Notes: generated from the sequence alone by a model not told the origin. A stretch of 64,000 nt of DNA from Bacteroidales bacterium (GCA_020201035.1 JAIVHO010000038.1:1-64000), one strand, 5' to 3'. Shown: positions 27,222 through 37,190, numbered from the stretch's first letter. Numbers and translations: made by a program.

Positions 27222-30059
27222 ATGAAGATCATTGAACCACAAAAAGCCGGAATGAGCCTACGCAGAAGGCTGTGCAATCATTCCGCACTATCATCACGCC
27301 TGATGGCCATGCTGATAATCATTATTATTTCCTCTGCCGGAAGAGTTGTGGCACAGGAAAAAATTACCGATCCTGAAGAGTTCTTCGGCTTTGAGATTGG
27401 TGCCGACTACCACCTTACCAATTATGTGAAGGCGGTTGAATACTGGCAGCTTCTTGATCAGCAATCGGATCGCATGGTGATTGAAGAGATTGGCAAGAGT
27501 GAAGAGGGTCGGCCGCAATATATGGCAATAATCAGTTCTCCCGAAAATCTTGCCAAAAGAGAGCACTACCGGGAGGTAGCAAAAAAGCTTGCTCTTGCAA
27601 AGGATCTTACGGATGATCAGGCAAGGGAACTGGCAAAATCAGGCAAGGCGGTAGTCTGGATTGACGGCGGACTGCATGCTACTGAGGTTGTAGGAGGGCA
27701 TCAGTTGATTGAGACTGTTTACCGGCTGACAAGCAAAACAGACGATGAAACACTCCGTATTCTTGATGATGTGATCATTCTGGCCGTTTTTGCCAATCCT
27801 GACGGATTTGATCTTATCGGCAACTGGTATATGAGAAAGGAGATTCCTGAGGAGAGAAGTTCGGGCGGACTCCCGGTACTTTATCAGAAGTATACCGGTC
27901 ACGACAATAACCGCGACTCCTATATGGTTACTCAGGCTGAAACAGAAAATATGTCTCGTATCATGTACCGTGAGTGGTTTCCACAGATTATGTATAATCA
28001 TCACCAGACCGGGCCTAACGGGATGATAGTCTTTATACCGCCATTCAGAGATCCGCCTAACTATAACTACGATCCACTTCTTATCACCAGTATTCAGACG
28101 GTGGGACTGGCAATGCACAACAGGCTGATTGCCGAAGGCAAGCCAGGCAGCGGAATGCGCTCCGTGGCAAGCTATTCCACATGGTTTAACGGTAACCTGC
28201 GAACAACAGGGTATTTCCATAACCAGATAGGCATTCTTACAGAGATCAAGGGTAACCCCACACCCGTGGAGATTGAATTTAATCCTGACAGGCAGCTTCC
28301 CACCAATGATATGCCATTCCCGGTGGAGCCAAAGGTTTTTCCCTTCAGGGAGGCTATTGAGTACTCTTTTACGATGAATATGGCAATACTTGATTATGCC
28401 TCACGGTACAGGGAGACTCTTCTTTACAACCGCTATATTATGGGACGCAACCATATAGAACGCGGCAGCAGGGACAACTGGACCGTTACTCCCGATAAGA
28501 TTGACTATCTGAAGGCAGAGGTTGAGAATAATGCCCGCAACAGTGAGCAGACTGGACGCTCCAGAAGAGGTCTTGACCCTGAAAACATGAAATATCTGAG
28601 GCTGCCTGAAAACAGGGATCCGAGAGCTTTTATCATTCCGTCTGATCAGCCTGATTTTCCCACTGCTGTTAAGTTTGCCAACACCTTTATCAAGAACGGG
28701 GTAACGGTGCACAGGGCAACAGCTGATTTCACCTTTAACGGTAAGAGCTATCCGGCGGGATCATTGATTTTTCGTACCGATCAGGCCTTCAGGCCTCATA
28801 TTATGGATCTCTTTGAACCACAGGATCATCCTGACGACTTCCGATATGAAGGTGGTCCTCCTATTCCTCCATATGACAATGCAGGCTACACCCTGACATT
28901 TCAGATGGGCATAGAGTTTGACCGAATCCTCGATCCGATCACCGGTCCGTTTGAAGAGATTGAAGGCTTTGCCGCTCCCCTTCCTGGAAAGATAACAGAT
29001 GGCGGTAATGCCAAGGGCTTTCTTGTTGACCATGCCGTTAACGATGCAGCAATTGTTACCAACAGGCTTCTTGCGGCAAAACAGAAGGTTTACTGGCTCA
29101 CTGCGCCGGTTACCGCAGCAGGCAAGCAGTGGCCGGCAGGAACCATCTATATTCCTTCCGCTGGCAGGTCAAGAACAATAATCGAAGCCGCAGCCCCCGA
29201 GCTTGGCTTAAACTTTCAGGGAGTATCAGTCGCTCCGGTATCAGCTGCAATGGCAATTGAAGCACCCAGGATCGGACTGTGGGACAGGTATGGCGGCTCC
29301 ATGCAATCAGGATGGACGCGCTTTATCCTTGAACAGTTTGAGTTCCCTTATAAGAAAGTTTTTCCGAAGCAGCTTGATACAAGTAACCTGATTAAGGAAT
29401 TTGATGTACTGGTCTTTGTTTCAGGCGCTATTCCGGCCGGTGAAACACGTACAGCATCCTACTCAGCCTACGGGGGCGGCAGCATTGACGAAAGTGATAC
29501 TCCTGCCGAGTACCGCGACTGGCTGGGAAGTGTAACCAGCGATAAAACAATTCCTCAGCTTCTGACATTCCTGCGGGAAGGTGGAACAATTATCGCCATA
29601 GGGAGTTCAACAAACCTGGCAACACATGCAGGCCTTCCCATGAGTGACCATATAGTAGACGGTAAGGGTGACAGGCTCGGCAGGGAGCAGTATTACATAC
29701 CCTCATCAATACTGAGTGTAAAAATGGATAACAGCAGGCCGCTGGCGTGGGGCATGAATGAAAGGGTGGATATCTTCTTCAGTAACAGTCCGGTATTCAG
29801 ACTGAAACCCGATGCCGATAAACAGGGTATTACCCCTGTTGCATGGTTTGACAGTGACAGACCACTTCGCAGCGGATGGGCGTGGGGACAGGACAGGCTC
29901 TACGGAGGAACAGCTATCGCCGAGGCATCAGTAGGTAAGGGACAGCTCTACCTCTTTGGACCTGAGGTTCTCTTCAGGGCACAGAGTCACGGAACCTATA
30001 AACTCTTCTTTAACGGACTCTATCTCTCTGCAGCTGATAAGGTGAATGCAGTCCGCTAA
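27222..30059 (+). CDS. Secreted M14 family zinc carboxypeptidase-like protein
   Basis: About 945 residues. An N-terminal signal region (RRRLCN... then LMAMLIIIIISSAG) leads into a metallocarboxypeptidase domain. The first zinc ligands are His152 and Glu155 in LHATE (HxxE), and NHHQTGP further on supplies the third histidine. The long C-terminal part looks like a glutamine-amidotransferase-like/beta-sandwich extension seen in large Bacteroidota M14 proteins. Start choice is uncertain: TTG 27213, ATG 27222 and ATG 27252 are all in frame, and the last gives the neatest signal peptide. It converges with the acylase gene and ends at a strong bidirectional terminator. Confidence 0.88.
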   Translation: MKIIEPQKAGMSLRRRLCNHSALSSRLMAMLIIIIISSAGRVVAQEKITDPEEFFGFEIGADYHLTNYVKAVEYWQLLDQQSDRMVIEEIGKSEEGRPQYMAIISSPENLAKREHYREVAKKLALAKDLTDDQARELAKSGKAVVWIDGGLHATEVVGGHQLIETVYRLTSKTDDETLRILDDVIILAVFANPDGFDLIGNWYMRKEIPEERSSGGLPVLYQKYTGHDNNRDSYMVTQAETENMSRIMYREWFPQIMYNHHQTGPNGMIVFIPPFRDPPNYNYDPLLITSIQTVGLAMHNRLIAEGKPGSGMRSVASYSTWFNGNLRTTGYFHNQIGILTEIKGNPTPVEIEFNPDRQLPTNDMPFPVEPKVFPFREAIEYSFTMNMAILDYASRYRETLLYNRYIMGRNHIERGSRDNWTVTPDKIDYLKAEVENNARNSEQTGRSRRGLDPENMKYLRLPENRDPRAFIIPSDQPDFPTAVKFANTFIKNGVTVHRATADFTFNGKSYPAGSLIFRTDQAFRPHIMDLFEPQDHPDDFRYEGGPPIPPYDNAGYTLTFQMGIEFDRILDPITGPFEEIEGFAAPLPGKITDGGNAKGFLVDHAVNDAAIVTNRLLAAKQKVYWLTAPVTAAGKQWPAGTIYIPSAGRSRTIIEAAAPELGLNFQGVSVAPVSAAMAIEAPRIGLWDRYGGSMQSGWTRFILEQFEFPYKKVFPKQLDTSNLIKEFDVLVFVSGAIPAGETRTASYSAYGGGSIDESDTPAEYRDWLGSVTSDKTIPQLLTFLREGGTIIAIGSSTNLATHAGLPMSDHIVDGKGDRLGREQYYIPSSILSVKMDNSRPLAWGMNERVDIFFSNSPVFRLKPDADKQGITPVAWFDSDRPLRSGWAWGQDRLYGGTAIAEASVGKGQLYLFGPEVLFRAQSHGTYKLFFNGLYLSAADKVNAVR

Positions 30060-30092
30060 CCGCAGTATCTGATACTGGTTTTTAAATTATTG

Positions 30093-30121
30093 AAAGAGGG
30101 TGCCTGGCGGGCACCCTCTTT
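30093..30121. terminator. Bidirectional intrinsic terminator
   Basis: A perfect 12-bp stem, AAAGAGGGTGCC paired with GGCACCCTCTTT, with a 5-base loop. T residues follow on the plus strand and the A run before the stem gives T residues on the minus strand. It lies between the convergent M14 and acylase genes. Confidence 0.92.
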
Positions 30122-30243
30122 TTATTGTTAATCGTCCCCGCAAGAAGTACCTATACCTCTCTTTTCCCGGCTATAAAACAGGACTTATAAACCTGTTCCA
30201 ATTGATGGTAATTGAACAACCCGGAAAAGTTCCGTGCTTCCAA

Positions 30244-32466
30244 TTATTTTCCGGGATTATAGGTACGCTCAGCATCAGCCTCAATATCGGTGCGGTAGAA
30301 AAGTACATCCTTAAAGATACCCTTGCTGTACATCTCTGCCTGATCATCGAAATGGGGTGAGTCAGGGTCACCGCTAATTCCGCCGGCAAGTATACTTTTT
30401 GCCACAATAGTATCTCCAAACTCAACGGCAGCAACAAAGCTGTTGCCGCTGGTTCCGTACATACGCACGGTACCCGGATAGGTGCGTGCACCAAAGGAGG
30501 CCAGTGAGCCCCATCTGCTGGAGGTAAACGGTACGGGCAAACTCGGCTTGTTATCATCAAACTGCTGCACAATATCGCCTGTAAGTCTCTGGTAACGGTT
30601 TATCTCACCCCACGGCGTCTCCCATGTTCCAAAGTCCTCACCGAGTCGGGTCACCGCAGCATCCAGAGCATCAACAAGTACTTCATCTTCAACAGAAGTG
30701 GCCAGGAAATCAAATACAGATTCTCCTGACGGAATATCATAACCACGCATCCGGCTGAGTACCTCATCACCCCAGTAAACAGCGAGTGAGGTGGCTACCG
30801 ACTCATTCCCCCATCTGAAATCCCAATTCCTCAGCACATCTGCCGCATCACCCATTTTTCTTTTCACGGCCGGAGTAACTGCAGCAATTCTGTCAAAAGC
30901 TTTTACCAGAGCCGGCACTGATTTGTCAAATGCCGGAAGATATGAATCATAAGCTGTCTCTATCAGTTTATCAACAGTAAAGTCAGACTCTCCCTCCAGC
31001 ACCATCACAGCATGTATACCGCGTGGATTCTCAGCATCAGGAGCCATATAAGCGGGATAATCAGACGGATCAGGGCTATATTCACCCGCTGCAGTAAAGG
31101 GGGTAGAGTTGCAGTTCTGTATCCACCCGTTTTCAGGATTAAGAAGTGTCACCATATCCTCAACTTCATGAAGTCCCTTCCAGTCGGTTGCAGGATCGCT
31201 TCCGTCAACAATCCCACTCCAGTCAAAGCTCTCATCCCTGACAGGGATAAAGTTGCCATGGAAATAGGCAATGTTACCATCACCATCAGCATATACGGTA
31301 TTATTGGAGGAGTTGGTCCTTAACCTCATTGTCTCTTTAAACTCCTCATAGCTGAGTGCCTTTGTTCGCATATAAGACTGTGTAAGTGCCTTTTCCCTTT
31401 CCACCATAAGACTTACGGTGATCCAGTTGTCATCCTGTTTTCTTACAACCGGACCATGGTGTGAATAGTAAGCCGTGAAACTCTTCTCCTTAAGTTCTTC
31501 ACCATCAATATATTTAACGGTAATCTCCTTTGTTGTGAACGACTTTATATCCTCTCCATGCTGGTAGAAATAGTTACCATCCTGCTCAACCACACTCTCG
31601 CTGTAATAATCAATGATATCAGCCCGTGTGGAGGTATGCATCCAGCCGCACTTATCATTAAATCCCTGATAAATAAAGAACTGCCCCCATGTAACGGCAC
31701 CATACACATTGAGTCCCTCTTCACTTACAACATGCACTTCAGGCCTGAAGAAAAATGAGGTATGCGGATTGATAAGCAAAAGAGCATTACCGTTTGCACT
31801 GAGCTGCGGGGCAATGGAAATACCGTTTGAACCTCGTGGCTCACGATCGGCATAAGGATCATCATCCTCCATGGCATCTGTCACTGCCACTAACTCCGCC
31901 ATATTTTCTTCATCGCTGTAAAACCGGCGCAATCCGGCCACCGAAATCTGCTCAATATCACCCCCTATGCTCCCCTCGCTGAAAGAGAGAGCCATCCATG
32001 GCTCGAATCTCTCAATAAGGAGAGGTTCAACATCCTGATGGGTTTGCAGATAGTAGTTAATACCTGCAGCCCAGGAGTCCATCAGGTCGCGAAGCCAGCC
32101 CGGGCTTGCTGCATACTCCTGCTTAAGTACTTCAGGATCAATATATAGCTTCATCCGCAGATCGGTAAAGATTTCATCCTCACCCTTTACCTCGGCCATT
32201 CTGCCCATTGCCGTAATGTAGTTAACCTCCACCCTGTTAAAATCATCCTCACACTGGGCATAGATCATTCCGAAAACAGCATCGGCATCAGTTTCACCAT
32301 AGATATGGGGAATGCCGTAACTATCCCTTATAATGGTAATTTTATCTGCCTGCTTCTGCCATCCGGCAATCTCGCGTGAATTACCGCCGGAACCGGAGCA
32401 GGAGCTGGCAATCAGCAAAACAACAGCCGATTGCAGTAAGATGTTTCGTAAAATTTTCAGGTTCAT
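30244..32466 (-). CDS. Penicillin acylase family (Ntn-hydrolase) lipoprotein
   Basis: A 740-residue precursor of the penicillin G acylase/N-acylhomoserine-lactone acylase family. It has a signal with a plausible lipobox Cys at residue 23. The alpha region carries RDSYGIPHIYGETDADAVFGMIYAQCEDD, quoted here by its family core SYGIPHIYGET. The autocatalytic junction lies in PRGSNG, making Ser213 the N-terminal nucleophile of the beta chain, and WGEINRYQRL lies near the C-terminus. It would be processed in the periplasm and cleave amide bonds of acylated small molecules. Quorum-signal degradation, beta-lactam deacylation and amino-acid-conjugate hydrolysis cannot be told apart from sequence. Confidence 0.9.
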   Translation of the reverse strand: MNLKILRNILLQSAVVLLIASSCSGSGGNSREIAGWQKQADKITIIRDSYGIPHIYGETDADAVFGMIYAQCEDDFNRVEVNYITAMGRMAEVKGEDEIFTDLRMKLYIDPEVLKQEYAASPGWLRDLMDSWAAGINYYLQTHQDVEPLLIERFEPWMALSFSEGSIGGDIEQISVAGLRRFYSDEENMAELVAVTDAMEDDDPYADREPRGSNGISIAPQLSANGNALLLINPHTSFFFRPEVHVVSEEGLNVYGAVTWGQFFIYQGFNDKCGWMHTSTRADIIDYYSESVVEQDGNYFYQHGEDIKSFTTKEITVKYIDGEELKEKSFTAYYSHHGPVVRKQDDNWITVSLMVEREKALTQSYMRTKALSYEEFKETMRLRTNSSNNTVYADGDGNIAYFHGNFIPVRDESFDWSGIVDGSDPATDWKGLHEVEDMVTLLNPENGWIQNCNSTPFTAAGEYSPDPSDYPAYMAPDAENPRGIHAVMVLEGESDFTVDKLIETAYDSYLPAFDKSVPALVKAFDRIAAVTPAVKRKMGDAADVLRNWDFRWGNESVATSLAVYWGDEVLSRMRGYDIPSGESVFDFLATSVEDEVLVDALDAAVTRLGEDFGTWETPWGEINRYQRLTGDIVQQFDDNKPSLPVPFTSSRWGSLASFGARTYPGTVRMYGTSGNSFVAAVEFGDTIVAKSILAGGISGDPDSPHFDDQAEMYSKGIFKDVLFYRTDIEADAERTYNPGK

Positions 32467-32557
32467 GGTTTTATGTTTTTTGGTTTGTAGTTAAAATTCA
32501 GTTTCAGTATCTGGATATTATGCGGGTTATTGATGTTCTCTCCTTGTCTATAAAGAT

Positions 32558-32590
32558 AAAAAAAAGGAGAGGATACTGTTCCTCTCCTGA
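32558..32590 (-). terminator. Intrinsic terminator downstream of the photolyase gene
   Basis: On the minus strand GGAGAGG and CCTCTCC form a 7-bp stem with an 8-base loop, followed by a run of eight T. It lies about 165 bp past the photolyase stop and before the acylase start, and is in the right orientation to end the photolyase transcript. Confidence 0.8.
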
Positions 32591-32751
32591 TAAATTCATT
32601 TAGTAACATTACTATTTTCCTAAAGTGGTAAAGATTAAAGCAGCAAAACCGGCAGCAGGCCCTCCCGCAGCGACAAAAGTTATATAACCGGACATGTGAG
32701 AGAAATAAGCAGAATACAAATAGCTGACTGATCCGGATTAAGACTCTGTTA

Positions 32752-34089
32752 TCAAGTCTTATGCATAATAGCTTTATAAGCTAATATTGCCCTCTCCCGT
32801 GCCATAGAGTGATCAACAACCTGATCAGGATAGCGGGTTGTCCCGTACTCAGGAACCCATTCAGTGACATACCTCAGGTGAGCGTCAAATTTCTTCTGCT
32901 GAAGAGTCGGATTGAAGACCCTGAACCAGGGCGAGGCATCACAGCCTGTACCTGCAGCCCACTGCCAGTTTCCGTTATTGGATGAAAGCTCATAATCAAG
33001 AAGGTGCGAAGCAAACCAGGCCTCACCCCACCTCCAGTCGGTAAGAAGATGTTTGGAAAGGAAGGATGCGGTGATCATCCTTACCCTGTTATGCATAAAG
33101 CCGGTCTGGTTAAGCTGGCGCATTCCTGCGTCCACTATAGGGTAACCGGTAGTTCCGTTGCACCAGCGCTCAAACAGTAACCCGTCATTGAGCCACTCTA
33201 TCCTGTCAAAATGAGGCCGGAAGGAGTCTGTTACCACATGCGGAAAATGAAATAGTATCTGTATAAAAAACTCACGCCATGCGAGTTCCTTCAGAAAGAC
33301 CAGACTCATCCCGGCAGCCCGTGCAGCCACCTCCCGTATGCTTACTGTACCAAACCGGAGATGGGGTCCTATCATGGAGGTACCCCTGACCCAGGGCAGA
33401 TCACGCTTCTGTTCATACTCCAGCAACAGTTTGTCACCAAGGTCATACGGTTCAACAATGAGCTGTGAAGTTTTGAAACCGTGGCTTTCAGAATCACAGC
33501 GGCAAGGTTCACCTCCCTTCGCAAAGCGTGACAGATAATCAGCTGTTGGCGTCATGCCGACTGAGGTTACATCACCGGTGTTGTTCCTGCCCTCTATTGC
33601 AGACCTCTGATATTCAGCCAGCCAAACCTTGCTGTAGGGAGTATAAACGGTATAGGGTTTACCATCCTTCTTCAGGATATCACCGGGCGAGAATATAACA
33701 TGATCCCTGAACGAACTGAAGGATACACCTTTCTGTGCAGCCACTCCTTTTACAACGGAATCGCGCTCCAGGGAGTACGGCTCATAATCCTCATTAACAA
33801 ATATCTCTGCCACTGACCATTTGTCGATAATATAATCAAACAGGTCAGCCGGATTCCCTTTCAGTATCCTCAGACTGCTGCCTGCATTTGTCAGCTTACC
33901 GGATATCTCCCTGAGTATATTGAAGATAAAAGTTATTCTGGCATCATCCCTCTCCAGATCATCCGTTATCCCAGTATCAATGATAAACAGCGGGATTACG
34001 GGTCGACCCGAATTAAGTGCTGCCTCCAGCCCCCTGTTGTCATGAAGCCTCAGGTCGCGACGAAACCAGAAAAGGGAATTCTGACTCAT
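32752..34089 (-). CDS. phrB: Deoxyribodipyrimidine photolyase (class I CPD type)
   Basis: A 445-residue light-driven DNA repair enzyme that splits pyrimidine dimers. The N-terminal antenna domain begins FWFRRDLRLHDNRGLEAAL. The FAD domain carries LAWREFFIQIL, GYPIVDAGMRQL, GFMHNRVRM and the ELSSNNGNWQWAAGTGCDA block followed by PWFRVFNP, all diagnostic for class I photolyases and consistent with CPD specificity (WQW..G). It lies 47 bp after the aminotransferase gene on the same strand. Its presence suggests at least occasional exposure to light, or is simply common inheritance in this phylum. Confidence 0.95.
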   Translation of the reverse strand: MSQNSLFWFRRDLRLHDNRGLEAALNSGRPVIPLFIIDTGITDDLERDDARITFIFNILREISGKLTNAGSSLRILKGNPADLFDYIIDKWSVAEIFVNEDYEPYSLERDSVVKGVAAQKGVSFSSFRDHVIFSPGDILKKDGKPYTVYTPYSKVWLAEYQRSAIEGRNNTGDVTSVGMTPTADYLSRFAKGGEPCRCDSESHGFKTSQLIVEPYDLGDKLLLEYEQKRDLPWVRGTSMIGPHLRFGTVSIREVAARAAGMSLVFLKELAWREFFIQILFHFPHVVTDSFRPHFDRIEWLNDGLLFERWCNGTTGYPIVDAGMRQLNQTGFMHNRVRMITASFLSKHLLTDWRWGEAWFASHLLDYELSSNNGNWQWAAGTGCDASPWFRVFNPTLQQKKFDAHLRYVTEWVPEYGTTRYPDQVVDHSMARERAILAYKAIMHKT

Positions 34090-34136
34090 GAGACAAGATT
34101 CAGTTAATTGATATTATGACTCTTACATCCTATTTA

Positions 34137-35297
34137 TTAAAGTTCTGCAATAAGTGCATTCACTGCTGCACCGGTATCAGTTTTATAGCCGCAACTGTTC
34201 AGAGCCGTTCCTATTGCTGCAATGGTTGACACCAGATCATTTCCGGCAGCAACCCCCATATGTCCTATTCTGAAATATTTCTGCCTGTTGGCAGGATGAA
34301 GTCCGCCTGCCAGAGTTACACCAAGAGCTGCTACCTTTTTCAGGAAAGAGGGACCTTCCACTCCTTCAGGATAGTAAGGAGCAGAGAGAGTATTTGCTGA
34401 TACAGAGTCATTTTCCGGTATCTGGCTTAAACCCATTGACTTCAGAGCTGCACGTATTCCTCTTCCGATCCTCCGGTGCCTGTAGAACCTGGCATCCATA
34501 CCCTCAGCGAGGATTTCGGTCAGACTGACATTTAGTGCTTCAACAAGGTTAACGGCAGGGGTGCCGAAGTATGATGGTTTTCGTTCCAGGTATGCTGTCA
34601 TGACCGGCAGCCAGTTGCTCCAGTCAGCATAATAGTTTCCAACGGGAGACTTTCTGTTTCTCCATTTCTCCATTGCCCGTTCTGATACCACCAACAGTGC
34701 GAGTCCGGGCGGAACGCCAACTGCCTTCTGGGAAGCTGTCAGCACAACATCTATCCCACACTCCTGCTGCCTTATCTCTTCTGCTGCAACAGAGCATACA
34801 CCATCCAGCACAGTGATAACGCCATATTTTTCCCCAAGCTCTCCAACAGGCACAGGATTAACCCGAACAGCTGTAGAGGTATCGACATGAGTAAATGTCA
34901 TCAGGGAGTAACCTCCTCCTTTCAGTTCATCCTCAACAGCTGACATATCAGGTACGCTGCCCGGAGGAGCTGAAATTACAGTTACCCTGGCTCCGTAGCG
35001 CTTCAGCAGTTCCGCATATCGGTCACCGAAATATCCGCTGCTTATAACCAGAACCCTGTCACCCTGCTCCACCAGGTTTGAGCCTGCACTGTCCATTGCC
35101 AGGGTCCCCGATCCTGCAAGAATAAAGGGATAACCATCAGGCGCCATCCAGACGCTTCTCATTTTTTCAAGGGCCTCCCCGAAAGTATTGATAAAGGAGG
35201 GTGAAACATGGCTGTCAGTAGGCCGGCTTAAGGCTTCCGTCACAGACGGAGAGAACTCTACCGGACCAGGAATCATTAAGAGGTTTCTTCCTTTCAT
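34137..35297 (-). CDS. Class V aminotransferase, alanine-glyoxylate/serine-pyruvate type
   Basis: A 386-residue PLP enzyme of fold type I. The N-terminal MIPGPVEFSP is the signature of AGT/SPT proteins. AGSGTLAMDSAGSNL binds the cofactor phosphate, DGVCSVAAEE contains the PLP Asp, and the Schiff-base Lys is in TASQKAVGVPPGL. FRIGHMG near the C-terminus is the substrate-carboxylate Arg motif. It probably converts glyoxylate to glycine with alanine or serine as amino donor. The next gene upstream on the same strand resembles 4-hydroxy-2-oxoglutarate aldolase, which makes glyoxylate, supporting that reading. Phosphonoacetaldehyde-forming or phosphoserine paralogs are less likely. Confidence 0.87.
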   Translation of the reverse strand: MKGRNLLMIPGPVEFSPSVTEALSRPTDSHVSPSFINTFGEALEKMRSVWMAPDGYPFILAGSGTLAMDSAGSNLVEQGDRVLVISSGYFGDRYAELLKRYGARVTVISAPPGSVPDMSAVEDELKGGGYSLMTFTHVDTSTAVRVNPVPVGELGEKYGVITVLDGVCSVAAEEIRQQECGIDVVLTASQKAVGVPPGLALLVVSERAMEKWRNRKSPVGNYYADWSNWLPVMTAYLERKPSYFGTPAVNLVEALNVSLTEILAEGMDARFYRHRRIGRGIRAALKSMGLSQIPENDSVSANTLSAPYYPEGVEGPSFLKKVAALGVTLAGGLHPANRQKYFRIGHMGVAAGNDLVSTIAAIGTALNSCGYKTDTGAAVNALIAEL

Positions 35298-35387
35298 TAA
35301 CTAGTAGTTTATTGTTGTGTATAGTATCGGATTGCAGTGTATCTGTTTATGGGTTTTGTCCCTTACAGTATTGTAGCATAATAATTT

Positions 35388-35456
35388 GTATTGTCTTATG
35401 CGTATTGTCTTATGCGTATTGTATTGTATTGTATCGTATTGTATCACTTTGTATCG
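35388..35456. repeat. Simple-sequence repeat (GTATTGTCTTATGC and GTATT units)
   Basis: Two tandem 14-bp units GTATTGTCTTATGC are followed by reiterated GTATT pentamers and GTATC variants. They lie in the 226-bp space between the aldolase stop and the aminotransferase start, and would be in the leader or promoter region of the aminotransferase. Variable copy number is plausible. The rest of the gap shows no other clear element. Confidence 0.8.
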
Positions 35457-35523
35457 GCCAGGATCAAATCAAATCGAAATTGTTTTGCATTACATTGATT
35501 TAATGATATTTAAAAGGCTTGCA

Positions 35524-36411
35524 TTAAACAATATTTTCAGCTTTGAAAAGAGCTATCAACTCCTTTCTCTTCTCCTCTTCGGGAAGCTGAAGAGGTCTGC
35601 GTACAGCACCTCCATACAGTCCGGCCTCATCCATTACACACTTCAGGGCCGGTACACCTCCTGCGGAGGTAACAGCACTGTTAAGTGGCACTGCCCTTCT
35701 CTGAAGTGCTGATGCCGTTTCCATATTTCCAGAGAGAAAGTTTTTTCTTATACCCAGGCATAGTTCAGGTGCCACATTGGCCAGAGCAAGTATTCCCCCG
35801 GTTGCCCCCACCGTCATAGCGGGCAGCAGGAATGATGCCGAGCCGGCGAAAATATTAAAGCCCCGGGGAGTTAGTCTGGCAATCTCAGACATCTTAACCA
35901 GATTTCCGCCTGAATCCTTCACTCCGATAATATTCTTATGGCCGGCAAAGAGCGCTATTGCCTGAGCATCCATATCCATACCGCTGTTGGCAGGCATATT
36001 ATATATCAGGACAGGTACAGGTGATTCGTCCGCCACTGCAAAATAGTGGTCACGAAGAGCAGGCGTGGTCATCAACCCCCTATAGTAAGAGGGGTTTAGT
36101 ACCAGAACAGCATCGGCACCATGTGATGCCGCCATAATGGTCAGCCTTATTGTCTCCCTTGTAGACTGACCGCCTGTACCGGCTATCATTATCCTGTCGG
36201 CCGGAATAGCCTCTCTGGCAGTTGAATAGACAGTCTCCTTCTCCTTTTCATCCAGCATTACCATTTCACCGTTGGATCCCAGTACCAGTATCCCGGCCAG
36301 AGGGTGTTTCAGAAGGGATTTGATATTTCTGGTTATCATCTCCGGCCATAAAGACTCATCCTTCCGGAATGAAGTAGGCAAAGGAGGGTAAATTCCGCTC
36401 AGATCTCTCAT
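35524..36411 (-). CDS. DapA/HOGA-family class I aldolase, probable 4-hydroxy-2-oxoglutarate aldolase
   Basis: A 295-residue TIM-barrel lyase of the dihydrodipicolinate-synthase superfamily. It has GIYPPLPTSF at the N-terminus, GSNGEMVML, the catalytic Tyr in LIYNMPANSG, the Schiff-base Lys in IIGVKDSGG, and NPSYYRGLMT. Several stretches (GIYPPL, YYRGxM, PVPVLIY, VKDSGG, a C-terminal YGG..R.PLQ) look closer to HOGA enzymes than to DapA. HOGA splits 4-hydroxy-2-oxoglutarate into pyruvate and glyoxylate at the end of hydroxyproline breakdown. The adjacent glyoxylate-type aminotransferase fits. DapA itself or an N-acetylneuraminate/KDG aldolase remain alternatives. Confidence 0.8.
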   Translation of the reverse strand: MRDLSGIYPPLPTSFRKDESLWPEMITRNIKSLLKHPLAGILVLGSNGEMVMLDEKEKETVYSTAREAIPADRIMIAGTGGQSTRETIRLTIMAASHGADAVLVLNPSYYRGLMTTPALRDHYFAVADESPVPVLIYNMPANSGMDMDAQAIALFAGHKNIIGVKDSGGNLVKMSEIARLTPRGFNIFAGSASFLLPAMTVGATGGILALANVAPELCLGIRKNFLSGNMETASALQRRAVPLNSAVTSAGGVPALKCVMDEAGLYGGAVRRPLQLPEEEKRKELIALFKAENIV

Positions 36412-36638
36412 TATTAAAGTATTATATCATGTTTTTATTGTTTGACGTGCCAGATCACCGTAACCATTGAAGTTAAAACTGTTTCCGGTTCACCGTTGAA
36501 CTCACCCCTAAAACTACAACAATGGATTCATTTTTCAAACCATATAGACTGCCCTCCGAATTAATTTATGATAAGAGAGGAGTATTACAACTGATAAAAA
36601 AGGTGTATATTGTGCCATAATTTCAAAACCGGAAACAT

Positions 36639-37175
36639 ATGAAAAAGACTCTGTCACTAATGATTACGGCCATCTTTATTCTGACGGCTGCAACAGCTCA
36701 GAACGGTATACTGAAAGTTGGGGATAAGGCTCCCGGGTGGGTACTGGAGAGTGCCTCAAAGGTGGAGCATACCATGGATACATGGAAAGGAAAGGTTTTG
36801 CAGATCAATTATGTAGACCCTGACCTCTCTGATCTTAACGATCCCTTTAATGATGCAATTGACAAGGCAACAGATATTGATAAGAGGATTGATCAGAATT
36901 TATTCAAGGGATTTGGCATAGTTGATACCAAATCAACATGGAAACCAAACGGGGTAATTAGAATGATTGCAAAGAACAAGGAGAAGAAATATGATACAAC
37001 CATATTGTTCGACTATGATGGTTTGCTGCGTGAAAAATGGGGGATGCCCGCAGATAACTATACTGTTGTGATAGTTGATAAGAACCGGGTGGTAAGATAT
37101 CTTCACACAGGAGAGATACCCGAATCAGACCATGAAAAGATTATCGGAATGATTATTGAACTCACTAAGGAGTAA
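36639..37175 (+). CDS. YtfJ-like thioredoxin-fold exported protein
   Basis: A 178-residue protein with a signal peptide (MKKTLSLMITAIFILTAATAQ) and a thioredoxin-like fold resembling E. coli YtfJ. It has VGDKAPGWVL, a central MDTWKGKVLQINYV strand-helix, and a C-terminal YTVVIVDKNRVVRYLHTGEI segment. It has no CxxC, so it is unlikely to be a thiol oxidoreductase. Function in the periplasm is unknown. It is a single gene ending at a strong terminator that also serves the convergent remnant on the other side. Confidence 0.75.
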   Translation: MKKTLSLMITAIFILTAATAQNGILKVGDKAPGWVLESASKVEHTMDTWKGKVLQINYVDPDLSDLNDPFNDAIDKATDIDKRIDQNLFKGFGIVDTKSTWKPNGVIRMIAKNKEKKYDTTILFDYDGLLREKWGMPADNYTVVIVDKNRVVRYLHTGEIPESDHEKIIGMIIELTKE

Positions 37176-37190
37176 CAATATAACACCAAA

